DNA of 64,000 nucleotides from Nectonema munidae (taxonomy: Eukaryota; Nematomorpha; Nectonematoida; Nectonematidae): NCBI GenBank assembly GCA_030549495.1, contig JAUIRK010000627.1, forward strand, positions 496,001 to 560,000. Reading direction: 5' to 3'. A program made the position numbers and the translations under genes. Below the pieces are notes generated by a model. The model saw only the letters and a program-made list of their open reading frames with translations. It searched no databases and was not told the origin of the DNA. Within the stretch, counting starts at the first letter, position 1. Each line of letters begins with the position of its first letter. Positions 20,430-31,079 of the stretch are shown here, one piece after another.

Positions 20430-23170
20430 AACCTACTATTCTCCTCGAAACAATACTTCCCTGCTCATCCGATCATACTACACACTACAACCCTCCATTT
20501 CTATCGACAATCTTTCCCCCGACTCTTCCTCTTCTGATCTCCCCTTTCACCACACAATTTGAGAACACTCTAAAAACACCATTCACTCCATCCAAAAACC
20601 TACTTTTCCTCCAATCACACTAAATGAATTAAACATAGCAGTAAACTCTCTTAAAACCAATGCTTCATCTAGCTTCGACCATATCTCACCCAAACATATT
20701 AAAAAATCAATACACATTCTAAACAAACATTTACTCCTTATTTTCAATGCATGCCTTACTCATTCACATTTCCCCAACGTTTGGAAAATCGGCAAACTCA
20801 TACTCATTCCTAAACTCAATAAAAATTCAAGCCTCATTCAATATTGGCGACCAATCACTCTACTACCCATACTAGGCAAACTTTTCGAAAAAATCTTTCG
20901 CAAACGTCTAGTCCACTACATCTTATCCCGTAACCTCATCCATCACACGAAATTTGCATACCTTCCCAACAAAAATTCGGAAACAGCACTATCTCGTCTA
21001 ACCACCTACCTTGACTCTTCTCTTTCTACTCAGAAAATTTCTTCTACAATCTTCTTAGACATAAACAACTCTTTCAACTCAGCCTGGCATCCAGCCATCA
21101 TCACTAACCTTGCACACAAATCATTTCCTCCTTACATCATCAAATTTATAAGCTCATACCTTTCAAACAGCTGTCTCATTTTCCGACATCGCGTTTCCCT
21201 TTGCATCCATAAGCTAACCCTCTCGTCTCCCCATGGAGGATGTCTTTATCCTCTGGCTAGTTCTCATAGACTGGCTTCTGGATCTATTCTACACCAAGAA
21301 AGATTTCTCTCAATGCAGAGGACATATTATTCACCTTCATCAGTAACTCTCAACAAGAAAACCTCACCAAATCCTCTTTATTTCTACTATGGCTACTAGA
21401 AAGAGCAAACACACATACGATATTCTTTAACTCCAGCAAAACCAGCCTCATTCACTTCACATGTAGACACAGAGAACATTTACCACTTCATTTAAATACC
21501 TCTACTTCTATAACTGCCTCAAAGACTATCAAATATCTAGGACTAAACCTCCAGTCCAACCTAAAATTTTCAATACACTTTAAAAAAATATACAAAAAAC
21601 TCCCAATCACCCTTTTTTCACTTAAAAGCGCTATCCTTATAAATGGGGCCTCCGTCCCAAACACACCAAATACATATACTCATCATTAATCATACCAGTA
21701 ATTCAATACGGAATTCTTTCCTGGGGCATCTCCTTAAAACACCCCACAACCATCCATTTTCTTAACAAGATACACCGTCTCTGCCTACTTTGCATCACCA
21801 ACGCATATCATACTACTTCCACACAATGCCTAGAAATTCTAACTAACACATTACCATTACAACTTCAACTTAAAAAACTATTATTAAGCGCTTCATCTTG
21901 ACATTCAACAACTTAATTCCCCCATTTCATCCGATCACACCCCACCACAATACTCCATCTTATTCTTTCTACTCTCATCTATTAGCAAAATAGGCACCAA
22001 ATATTGATAACTACCTAGTTCATCCCTCTATACATCCATCTCTTTTAACTCACCCATCTGCACAAAATCCATTCAAAACATCTATATGAAAAAACAAATT
22101 TTTTGCAAAACAATCAATTTCATACCTTCGCTCTACCTCTTCACCAACCTCCCTAGGCATCTTCACAGACGCCTCAAAGAAGTCCCTAAGTACCTCCTTT
22201 GCTTACGCCTTCTTTAAAGACTCTTCCACTAGCCCCTTTTACACCCATCGATCCCAATTAAATCCTCTACTCTCAATCTTCGAATGCGAAATCTTTAGCC
22301 TTTTACACGCCTGCACTACGATCACTAACAACATTAACCATTTCCTTCCCCACTTTACTACCATCCATTTCTATACCGATGCACAAAACATAATCCACGA
22401 TACCTCTCTATCACACAACATCCTATTTCCCTCCTTTCAACTCGCCTCCTCCATAAACAATTTTACAAAACATTTCCACATACACCTATGTTGGTGCCCG
22501 GCTCACCTAAACATACCAGAAAACTCCCTTGTAGACTACTTAACCTCAAACTTACACCTAACTTCCCACATCCCTCTCATCAACTCTCTACGTCTCAAAA
22601 CCTTTCTAACGCACATTTACTTATCCTCTCTAAAAGAATGGCAGATGTCCATATCTTCATCTTAAAATGCACTAATCTCCTCTTTACCACACATCAGCAC
22701 AATTCACACAACTTTCAAAAACAAAAAATTTACACCACCTCGTTCAACCATTCGTTGGCTATTAGGCCACTGCCAATGCAAAGCATATCTCTTCCGAATT
22801 AAAGTTGCGACACAATAGAAACGCCATACTCAAATCTTCTCTTATCATCGCCAAGATCTTTTATTTCGCTGCCTTTTTTTACTTAATAGATCTCCAACAT
22901 CACTCTCAGATCTTCTGTTACACCCAACACTACTAAAATCACTAGCAACCCTCATCGACACCATTGAAACAGCTCTCACCACCGTTGAAAACCCTATAAC
23001 AAACGAATCTGCCTTTCCTTTCTATTTTTAGAATAACATCTGTAACTCCTCCCTAACTCTACCAACATTTCCATCCTCCTTAACCAACTCTCAAGCTTAC
23101 GCGAGCATATCAGCACACGCTGGAAAGTGCTTTGAAATCTACCTACCTACCTTCAAATTTGAGATGGAAA
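20430..23170 (+). mobile_element. I-like (RNase H-bearing) LINE, 5' truncated
   Basis: The RT core reads across frames: LNELNIAVNSLKTNAS and SSFDHISPKHIKK (~20.6 kb), WRPITLLPILGKLFEKI (~20.85 kb), TIFLDINNSFNSAWH (~21.05 kb). The later thumb/linker has TIKYLGLNLQSNLKF (~21.53 kb). A C-terminal RNase H follows: FTDASKKS (~22162), IFECEIFSLLHA (~22.28 kb), FYTDAQNIIHD (~22.37 kb) and WCPAHLNIPENSLVDY (~22.49 kb). This order (RT then RNase H) marks the I/R1/LOA group. The endonuclease is missing and frames break often, so it is dead. The sense strand is strikingly poor in G and rich in C and A. Confidence 0.82.
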
Positions 23171-23779
23171 ATTAAAATAAAGTTCCAGATTAAAAATAAA
23201 TAAATTTTGTAAAAAATATAATTATTTTATTAAAACTAAACCAGATATTCTAATATTTTAGAAAAACAAAATTCATTAGAAAGACTTAAAATATTTACAA
23301 GTTTATATAATTTTAAACTAAATTTTATTTACTGTTTGATAAAAATTTAACCAGAATTTGTGGACAAATATCCTAAAATTTTGATTAAAAGCCTTTTAAA
23401 TCAAATTAGTTTATTGAAAATAAATCAGTTATAAATCCTAAATAAATACAATTTTTAGAGATGAAAATTATTCGAACTCATAATCATGAAAATTATCGAG
23501 TATAGTAAAAAAAATCCATTTATATTTTTGAGATAAAAATGAAGGGTATGAAAAAACATGGCTATGTAAATCTAGTTATAATAAAAAAATTGATAACTAA
23601 TGATAGCAAATATTTTCTTGGTACTAGATCAAACAAAAAATTTTAAATAACAATAGAGATTTTTTTCGTTGATGGGCCCCCATTTAACTCCCATGCACTG
23701 GAACAATGTTCCGGTTGGACCACTCTCTCAGAGGCTCTGCCTGCATTCAAAAATGAAAATAGCTTCGTTGTTTTGGCAT

Positions 23780-23990
23780 AAAAACATATATTTCATATAA
23801 AATTTGAGATATTTTTGGAGACAGTTTTCAGATGTAAACCACATATTTGATTGACACTTGCATAAATTTTAAAATCATCAAATGCGAAAACTGAGCCTAA
23901 GAATGAAACAAGCATAGTTCATTAGGTATAAAAATATATATTTCATGTAAAATTTGAATAGACAATTTTTAGAAGTAAACCCTAAAACAC
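23780..23990. repeat. Imperfect direct repeat, ~140-base period
   Basis: GGCATAAAAACATATATTTC at ~23778 and GGTATAAAAATATATATTTC at ~23917 start two similar stretches (each then AAATTTGA...AGTAAACC). Two copies only. Confidence 0.5.
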
Positions 23991-24029
23991 TCTAATTTTT
24001 TGAAATTTAATTTGACACCCCCTACTATA

Positions 24030-24250
24030 GCACCCTACAGCTGATTTTGATTATTCAAATTTTTTCCTCAATTTGCATAATGTAGTTGATTGACAAGTGC
24101 GCAACCAGTTTCTAAATGGCGTTAATGCGCACAATTTAGAAACCTATAGTCGGTGTTAGGACTAGTGATTAGAGTCAGTGTTAGGGTTGAGATTAGGTTT
24201 AGAGTTAGCGCAATTGTGCATGCATTACATATACATTTTTTGACTTACAA
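24030..24250. repeat. Dispersed repeat, copy 1 (inverse copy at 44.34 kb)
   Basis: GATTTTGATTATTCAAATTT, TTTCCTCAATTTGC, AGAAACCTATAGTCGG and AGCGCAATTGTGCATG match, in order, the reverse complement of ~44340-44545. It also holds degenerate GTTAGGGTT-like units. The pogo-like transposase begins 70 bases downstream, but the other copy has none next to it. Confidence 0.75.
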
Positions 24251-24318
24251 ACTTATATTTTAAAATTAAAAAAAAATCTAAATTTTACTTTTAGAATTAA
24301 TTTGTCTTTTCAATTAAA

Positions 24319-25300
24319 ATGTCTCGTAAGCATAATGGAAATTATTTGACAGAAAAATTCAAATTGATTATAACAAGCGATAGAATGCGACAAAGGCAAC
24401 TCACTGAAGCTTTTTGTTTGGGAAACGCAAAGTTCAAAACATTTTAAATACAACGATTCAATATATACATTTTAATTACAGTGAAATTGAGTTGTGCCAA
24501 CTTCAAAAATGAGGAAATTGATAGAGTTGTTTAGTTATGATTTCAAAGGGAGTATAACCAAAACTCTAATTTCTGTCCCATTTCATGGCATGCTAATAGC
24601 TTTGCTAAAATTTGTGAAGAAAAAAGTGATATTTGTTTTAAAACTGTTGAAGATTCAAAAAATAATTTATCACAAATTGAAAAATGTTATGATAGAAAGA
24701 ATATATTCAATATGGATGAATTTGGTTTTTTCCGTGATTTACCAAACAAATCTTTATCGTTAGGTGAGGATTTCACTGGTACAAACGATCAAACAAAGAA
24801 TAATCGTTTAATTAAATGTCAACATGCTAGGTTAGCTGTTTTTGTAATTAAAATTCAAAAATGTTATCCCTTTTTCGTATCACAACCCAAAAAGGAGATG
24901 TGATGAAAATTTTAGAATAATGGGTCGTTTCTCAAATGAAAAACTTCCTTGATTTAACTCACATCAAATTCATTTTTATTTCCGCAAATACAATATCTTT
25001 ACTTTAGTTCTTGGATCAAGATGCAATATGTGATATTAAAAAAAATAATTAGAAAATTTTCTTCCCAAAATTTGGAATGAAATCAATAAAGGAAAAACTG
25101 TTTCCGATTTAGAGAAATATATTTCTGTTATTGACATGTGAAAATGTATAAACATCTCCGTCAAATAATGCAATTAAAACCTGGTTTTAAAATGTTTCAG
25201 AAAAACTGATTTTTCTGTAAATGATCTTATAAATGGAACAGGTAAAGAAGAAATTTTTTGAATGAATTTATAAAATGTGTTTTCTTGATATACAAGGAAA
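24319..25300 (+). mobile_element. pogo/Tigger-like transposase remnant
   Basis: ATG at 24319 opens SRKHNGNYLTEKFKLI and RQRQLTEAFCLGNAK, the N-terminal helix-turn-helix of jerky/Tigger transposases. Then ~24700 reads IFNMDEFGFFRDLPNKSL (first catalytic Asp in NMDE), and NNRLIKCQHARLAVFV. Near 25.02-25.13 kb come LDQDAICDIKKNN and IWNEINKGKTVSDLEKY, as in the C-terminal half. Several frame changes and internal losses are present. Terminal repeats were not identified. Confidence 0.75.
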
Positions 25301-25866
25301 AATTATTGCTTCTAATGAATACATTCGCATTGATGATAATATGTATTGAAGAAATAAGTTAAATTTGGAAGGAAAATTTTTTCAACACGTTTTAACTAAA
25401 AGGAACAAAAATGAAGGACAAATTAAAAAATGAACTTCAATATATTCTATAAATACAATAAAATTTTTTATAAAACATACAAATTGATGTTGATTAGGAT
25501 AATTGATGATAATAGGAAAGGATTTTGAGTCTAGACAAGTATTTTGGAGATCATCTTTTATGTGATATGGAAGATTTTGAAACAAAACAATGGAAGGAAC
25601 TTTTATTATAAGTTTTTTTAAATAGCAAAGTTTATCTTCTTTTCCTTAATTAAATATTTTAATGACTCTGAAGATCGATCACCTGGATAAATGCAACATT
25701 TTTTATATGTAAGAAGTTCTACTGTATTTTGAATTAGCAAGGATTTTCTTTTTTTAGATTTAAAAAAAATATAAAATTTAAAAAGTTTAATTTTATTCAA
25801 ATGATAATAGAACAAGACAAAAAAATAATTAGTTAAATAATACAAATAGAAGTAAGTTATTGTAAA

Positions 25867-26344
25867 TTAATTTTTTTTCTTTTTGCGCTTCGATCCAGTT
25901 TTCTGTAAATGTTGAAGCCAAACAGTTAAGAAGTATAATGCAAATCCGAGCATCATTAGCAAGAAGACAAACTTCAGCATAAGACCATAGTTTTTCAAAG
26001 CAAACAGTCTGCTACTTTGCAGCAAAAGCAAATCATAAGAGAAGTCTTCTAAAAGTTAAAAGATTATATCGAATGTTAGCAAAAAATATATTTTATCAAT
26101 TCATCACAAAGTATAAGATAAAAAATATATGATAAAAATAGGTATAACAAACTTCATTTGCTTTTCACGGTGAATTTGTTGATTATTTTCGTGGCTAGAT
26201 TTTTAGCTGTCTTACTGTAAACTACGTATGATAAAATTTGTAAATAACTGGGGTTTGACATAATTTCAAGTTTTTCTAATGAGGAGTATAGGCGTTCATT
26301 CCGATGATATCCCTCAAGACACCGACCCTGCGTACAAGACGGTA
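25867..26344 (-). CDS. Unidentified membrane protein, last two exons, KKXX-type tail
   Basis: Exons 26216-26344 (acceptor TAAG, donor GTAAGA) and 25867-26048 (after TTTTAG, stop TAA) join in phase 1. They read PSCTQGRCLEGYHRNERLY, SSLEKLEIMSNPSYLQILSY, then DFSYDLLLLQSSRLFALKNY, one clear membrane segment (LMLKFVFLLMMLGFALYFL) and the basic tail GSKRKKKN. Lysines at -3 and -4 make a KKXX endoplasmic-reticulum retrieval signal, so a type I ER membrane protein is likely. Cysteines just before suggest a lumenal disulfide. I do not recognise the family. Exons further right were not found. The opposite strand of the first exon is also partly open, so that exon is less sure than the last one. Confidence 0.6.
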
Positions 26345-26352
26345 CTTACTAG

Positions 26353-27570
26353 AAATCTTCTTTTAGTATTCAATTTATCTTTCTTTTTACAAAGTTACAT
26401 AATATCTTTAATTTAAAAACGTCATGTTGTCCTATTTTTCCAGTTAACTTATGTATCAGTTATTGCAGTTCCCCTAGCACCCTTTTTTCTTCTTCTTGTG
26501 AGCTGATACATGTTTATCGAGTTTAAACTCATCTTAAGCTCTCATTATGGTTAGACAAGTAAAAAAATTTCATAGAAATCAAGGATCATACATTAATTTC
26601 TGTTTTCGATAAAAAGCAACAATAAAGGCAAAACTGTTAAATATTATTACTGTATATGATTTACTTTGGCTGAATTTTTCGACGCACAAAGCAAAAAATC
26701 AAATAAAAGTAAGAATTCTTTGTTGGGAACTGCAAAAATAAATCAGACTCCTTTGCAACAAACACTAAGGCAAAGTTTACCATTGTTTTCTTCAATATGT
26801 ATTTGCTCGATAATTTTTAGGCTTTCTATTCATAGCTGTACATTCTAATTCCATTTTCATTCTTTATTTGTCAAATTATTGCTTTCCATTCGTACGACAT
26901 GTCCTAACTATTTTCAACTTGAATATTTTATCAAGTCGCTTATACATACACATTACACATCCAATCTTGTTTTTTTTTATATATCATCTTTCCGATGTTA
27001 CAATAAAGTAATACCGTCCATCTATCTTTTCGGTTTTTTTGCGATTTTTTGAGTATTGGTCATTTTTTTATACATACATACATGCCACATAAATGACATC
27101 ATTTTGCTTCTTGGTTACACGTCTATCAAATAAAAAAGATGAAAATTCTCCAAATTTCTGCCAGTCAATTCTGTTTCTTAGCATAAATGTTTATTTGACT
27201 TCATTGTTAAGAATTAATAAAACCATATAATTTAACTAAATATTCTAGAAAAGAATAGCGTTCCCAACTAACCTAGAAAGAAACGGAATTTGCACATATG
27301 GTCAGGGATTTCTGTGCAATGATCAAGGAATTTTATAAAATGTTTAGATACGTCGATGATTGCTATCCATAATTTTCATTATAGCCTGATACTTATCTTT
27401 TCCATATAAATACACTCTTTATAATGCATGGCTATTGCTCTCTTTCTTGATTCTTTTTGCTCTTTGATTGATAGGATAGACAAAGAACACTTTGAGCTGG
27501 GACTTTCGTCTTTTTTAGTTAGGTAGGAATTAAGTGAACAGCAGTTTATAATATATCAAAGAATCTTTAC
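26353..27570. other. No gene recognised
   Basis: AT-rich. It should contain more exons of the KKXX protein or the 5' part of the piggyBac element, but I see no convincing exon, transposon end or RNA gene. The frame at 26666-26848 has no known motif. Confidence 0.35.
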
Positions 27571-27573
27571 TAA

Positions 27574-29316
27574 TCGCAAAGAACGCCTGATTCAAGATCA
27601 TGGAAAAAATTAGATATAAAGTCTTTGTCTTCCGACAATGATTCACGCATTCAAAGCACTTTAGATGACATAAATGCGTTTTCTCCCGTAAAGTATTTTG
27701 AACTTTTTTTGGATGACCAAGTTATGGATTTTATTCAAGAACAAACGTTGTTGTATGCTGGGAAGGATAAAGGAGATTTCAATTTTAGTATTGATATATG
27801 TGAGTTGAAACTTTTTTTAAGTGTTCTAATAATAAGTGGCTACAGCCCAGTTTGTAGAACTAGAATGTTCTGGGAACAAAAAGACGATATGCATAACATA
27901 GCTATAACTAAGGCATTTAGTCGTAATCGGTTTGAAAAAGTCCTTAGTTATATTCATTTAGCCGACAATTTGTGCCTAGAACCAGGTGATAAATTAGCAA
28001 AAATAAAGCCATTTTACGAGAAAATAAATAATCGATTTCTATGTCATATACCCGAATCAAAAACTATTAGCATTGATGAGTCAATGATAGAATATTATGG
28101 TAAGCATCCTTCTAAACAATTCATGAAAGGAAAACCTATAAGATTCGGGTATAAGACTTGGACAATGTGCACTTCAGATGGGTACATTATTTCTGTTTCC
28201 CCATATGCGGGTAAGTCTGAAGCCTACAACAAAGAACTCGGAATAGGAGAAAGCGTTGTGATGAAATTTGCTAATCTTTTACCAGGAAATAATTACCACC
28301 TTGTGATGGATAACTATTTCTGCTCCCTGCATTTGTTTGAACTTTTAAGGAAGAAAAGGGTTTCATACAACAGGTGTAATAAGAAGTGATAGAATGCAAA
28401 AATGCCCAATTATTAATAAAAAATCTTTACTCAAAAAAGATAGGGGTAGTTTAGATTATCGATACGACACTCGTTCTAAGATAATTATCATAACATGGAG
28501 AGACAATAATGTAATAAATCTGGCATCAACCTGTCTCGGTGTGAAGCCTTTGAAAAGTATTAGAAGATGGTGTTCTTCAAAAAGAAAAGTCATAGTTATA
28601 CCACAACCAAATGAAATAGCGGAGTATAACCGATTGATGGGTGGAGTAGACAGATCAAATCAAAATATTACACAATACCAAATGAGCATACGTTTGAAAA
28701 AGTGGTGGTGGCCTTTTTTTCGATTTTTGTTCCATGCCTCTTTACAAAACTCTTGGTTCTTGTACAAAAAAAGTTGCCTATATAAAGAAAAACCATTGGA
28801 TCACCTCGGATTTGTACGAGAAATTGTCAACACGTATCTTTTGCAAAACTTGGCAAACAAAACAGCTAAAATTCCTTTTTCCACAAATAAAGTCAGCAGT
28901 GATATTAGATTTGATACGAAAGATCATGATTTTGGCAATCTCCCCACCCAGAAAATATGCGTATTTTGCAAAAAAAAGGCACTAAAAATAGATGTATCAA
29001 GTGTAACGTTGCCCTTCATATGTACTGCTTTAACGCTTTTCATTCAAAGTAATAAAAATTACTTTTTCGTGTAATAAATTTGTTGCTTTTTTTATTTTTT
29101 TTACTTAGTAAAATTCAATGTATTTTCTACCATGATGTGAGATATGCTCCCCTTTATGACAATATAACTTTTAGCTTATGATTTGTTTTTTTGATCTAAA
29201 ATAATATATTTCGTTTTTAACAGGTTTTGATATGTGAAATTAAGTTATATGTCCATGAAACTATTCAAATAAAAGCATAGAATTCATAAGCTAGAAGTTG
29301 ATCATTAATGGGTTAA
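27574..29316 (+). mobile_element. piggyBac transposase and right end
   Basis: The product has FEKVLSYIHLADN, SIDESMIEYYGKHPSKQFMK (first catalytic Asp), RFGYKTW, VMDNYFCSLHLFELLRKK (second Asp), EYNRLMGGVDRSNQN (third Asp) and RLKKWWWPFFRFLFHAS. One extra base near 28367 moves the frame before TTGVIRSDRMQKCPI. A second shift in the A8 run at 28970-28977 hides the C-terminal finger: KICVFCKKK, then RCIKCNVALHMYCFNAFHSK ending with TAA at 29050. The frame is open from 27574 but has no ATG before 27724, so the N-terminus is lost or altered. The right end ...AATGGG followed by the TTAA target site is at 29313-29316. The left end was not found. Confidence 0.85.
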
Positions 29317-29329
29317 TGTCAAATATATG

Positions 29330-29862
29330 ACGCTATCATTGCTAATGATAATAACAGATGCATCAGAGTCACACTCCAAGAATGCCTAAGAAGCACAGAA
29401 AGAGAGAGAGAGATCAAGGAAGGAGAACAAAGAGAACTGCATCACAGATAGCTTGTCTTAAAGTAAAGAAAATGCAAGAAATGGGTTTGCAGAAATATGG
29501 AGCAATTAAGGAGATATTATTCCAGGCTGTTTTTATAAACTTGGACATTTATATTTACTGTATATTTTCCAAAATTCTTGTGAGAAATGACAGTAGATAA
29601 GAGTGAAATAATGTATTTTAAAATAAAATAGAAAACTTTTTTGTTTAATAACATTTTGTCAGCACTCAGACTTCGACAACGTGCTACTCTTGTTAAACTG
29701 AAGGACTTCGTTTTGATTTTATGATGCTGCTATATCTATTTACTTTTACCTTTTTTAGGTAATAGACACCTAATGATTTGATTCATTGCATCTTTTGTCA
29801 CGTTCTGTACGTAAAAATCGATTCGATGAAAAGGCATATGAAGTGCAAGGAGTTTAAGAATA
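29330..29862. other. No gene recognised
   Basis: A frame at 29358-29600 begins with a very basic stretch (MPKKHRKRERDQGRRTKR) over an AGAGAG run. It has no known domain. The rest is AT-rich spacer. Confidence 0.35.
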
Positions 29863-30379
29863 CAGTAATCCTCTAAATTTGTTTAAAAAGTTTAAAATAC
29901 TCATCATGATATTTTTAATCATTTGCAACTACTTTTCTTGGTATTATTTGTCGTTCATTTGCTCACTTAGTTAGAAAAGTAAACACATGCAACTTATTAG
30001 ACCAGGCAAAGCAGAACCCAACAATAGGTGAAATATGTAAATGTAAAACAGTTTTGATATATTAAAAACCCAGCTGAAGTATCAGGAGAACTTAGGGCTG
30101 GGAAATCTGATGAAGAGATAGAAATCATGGAAAAGCCAGGGAATTTTTTAACTTGAATATGATTTTTAAGAGGTAATTTCTTTTTTATAGTACTATCAAG
30201 TACCCAATATACGAGTTTGTCAAGATCTAAGAATTGATATAATCTTACATAACTAGAAATTATTTATTTTATATATACATTCAAACATCTCTATATTTAA
30301 TACCGTATAAATGCAAATAAAGTGTCCACAATAAAGATGGATACCAATGATAGGATTACTACTAATGGATGTTTTACTG
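29863..30379. mobile_element. pogo-type MITE, 517 bp, TA flanked
   Basis: The left end is TA then CAGTAATCCTCTAAATTTG. The right end reversed is TA then CAGTAAAACATCCATTAGTA. CAGTA-A-CCTC/CATC ends and a TA duplication fit pogo/Tigger. The interior has no long frame. Confidence 0.6.
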
Positions 30380-30644
30380 TAATCGTATTTATATATTATA
30401 TCTAAGATTTGTCAATTCTTACCTTGCTACCATTCCTCATGCACATAAACTATTCACATGACATAAAATATTCAGGTGACCTCTCTTAATCAGTTGCCTT
30501 CTGCAATCATGCTTCTTCCTTAGTTCACATGGTCAACTTTGATTCACTGGATGAAATTATCTTTACAGATGCTACTCCCCCACCATCTGCATCAGTTGGT
30601 AAGCTAAAATTTCCAATAATGTTAGTGAATTTATGCATCCTCAA

Positions 30645-30870
30645 AATTTGGGGAGGGGGCAAACTTTTTTTATTTATAATTTTCAAAATGTATCATAAAA
30701 GAATAGATTGGAAAAAATGGATTTTAAATATTCATTCTAAGACTTAACCTTAGAACAAGAAAAGTAATATCGAAAATCTACTCAGAACACAAACAAGTCT
30801 AATAAATACTATAAAAAAAGATATATAATTCAGAAAATTGAAAATTATTTGGAGGGGGGGTTATCAGCAT
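30645..30870. repeat. Dispersed repeat with G-run, copy 1
   Basis: ATATTCATTCTAAGACTTAA, AAGTAATATCGAAAATCTA, ATATATAATTCAGAAAATTG and the G-run after it recur in the same order at ~40890-40985. The left part (GGGGGCAAACTTTTTTT...) also resembles ~9830-9870 and ~8003-8050. Confidence 0.65.
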
Positions 30871-31079
30871 TGCATTCAAGCAGGAATAATCATCTATAAA
30901 TTATCAGGAACAAATTTCACGAGAACGACGAAAAAATTATTTCTCCAAATTGCGAAATTTCGCAGATTTGATTGCTATACACTGTTAGAAAACATTTTAA
31001 ACGGTTAAATATTTTTCAAATGGACAGGGCCTAAAACGATTGGCGTTGAGATAAATTAGAGAAAAGTATTTGTGAAAAA

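Noticed and set aside
22488-22802. 104-codon plus frame
   Set aside because: Out-of-frame reading of the LINE RNase H region.
24150-24230. GTTAGGGTT-like units as an interstitial telomere
   Set aside because: Units are irregular, few and shared with a dispersed repeat copy at 44.4 kb; not a telomeric array.
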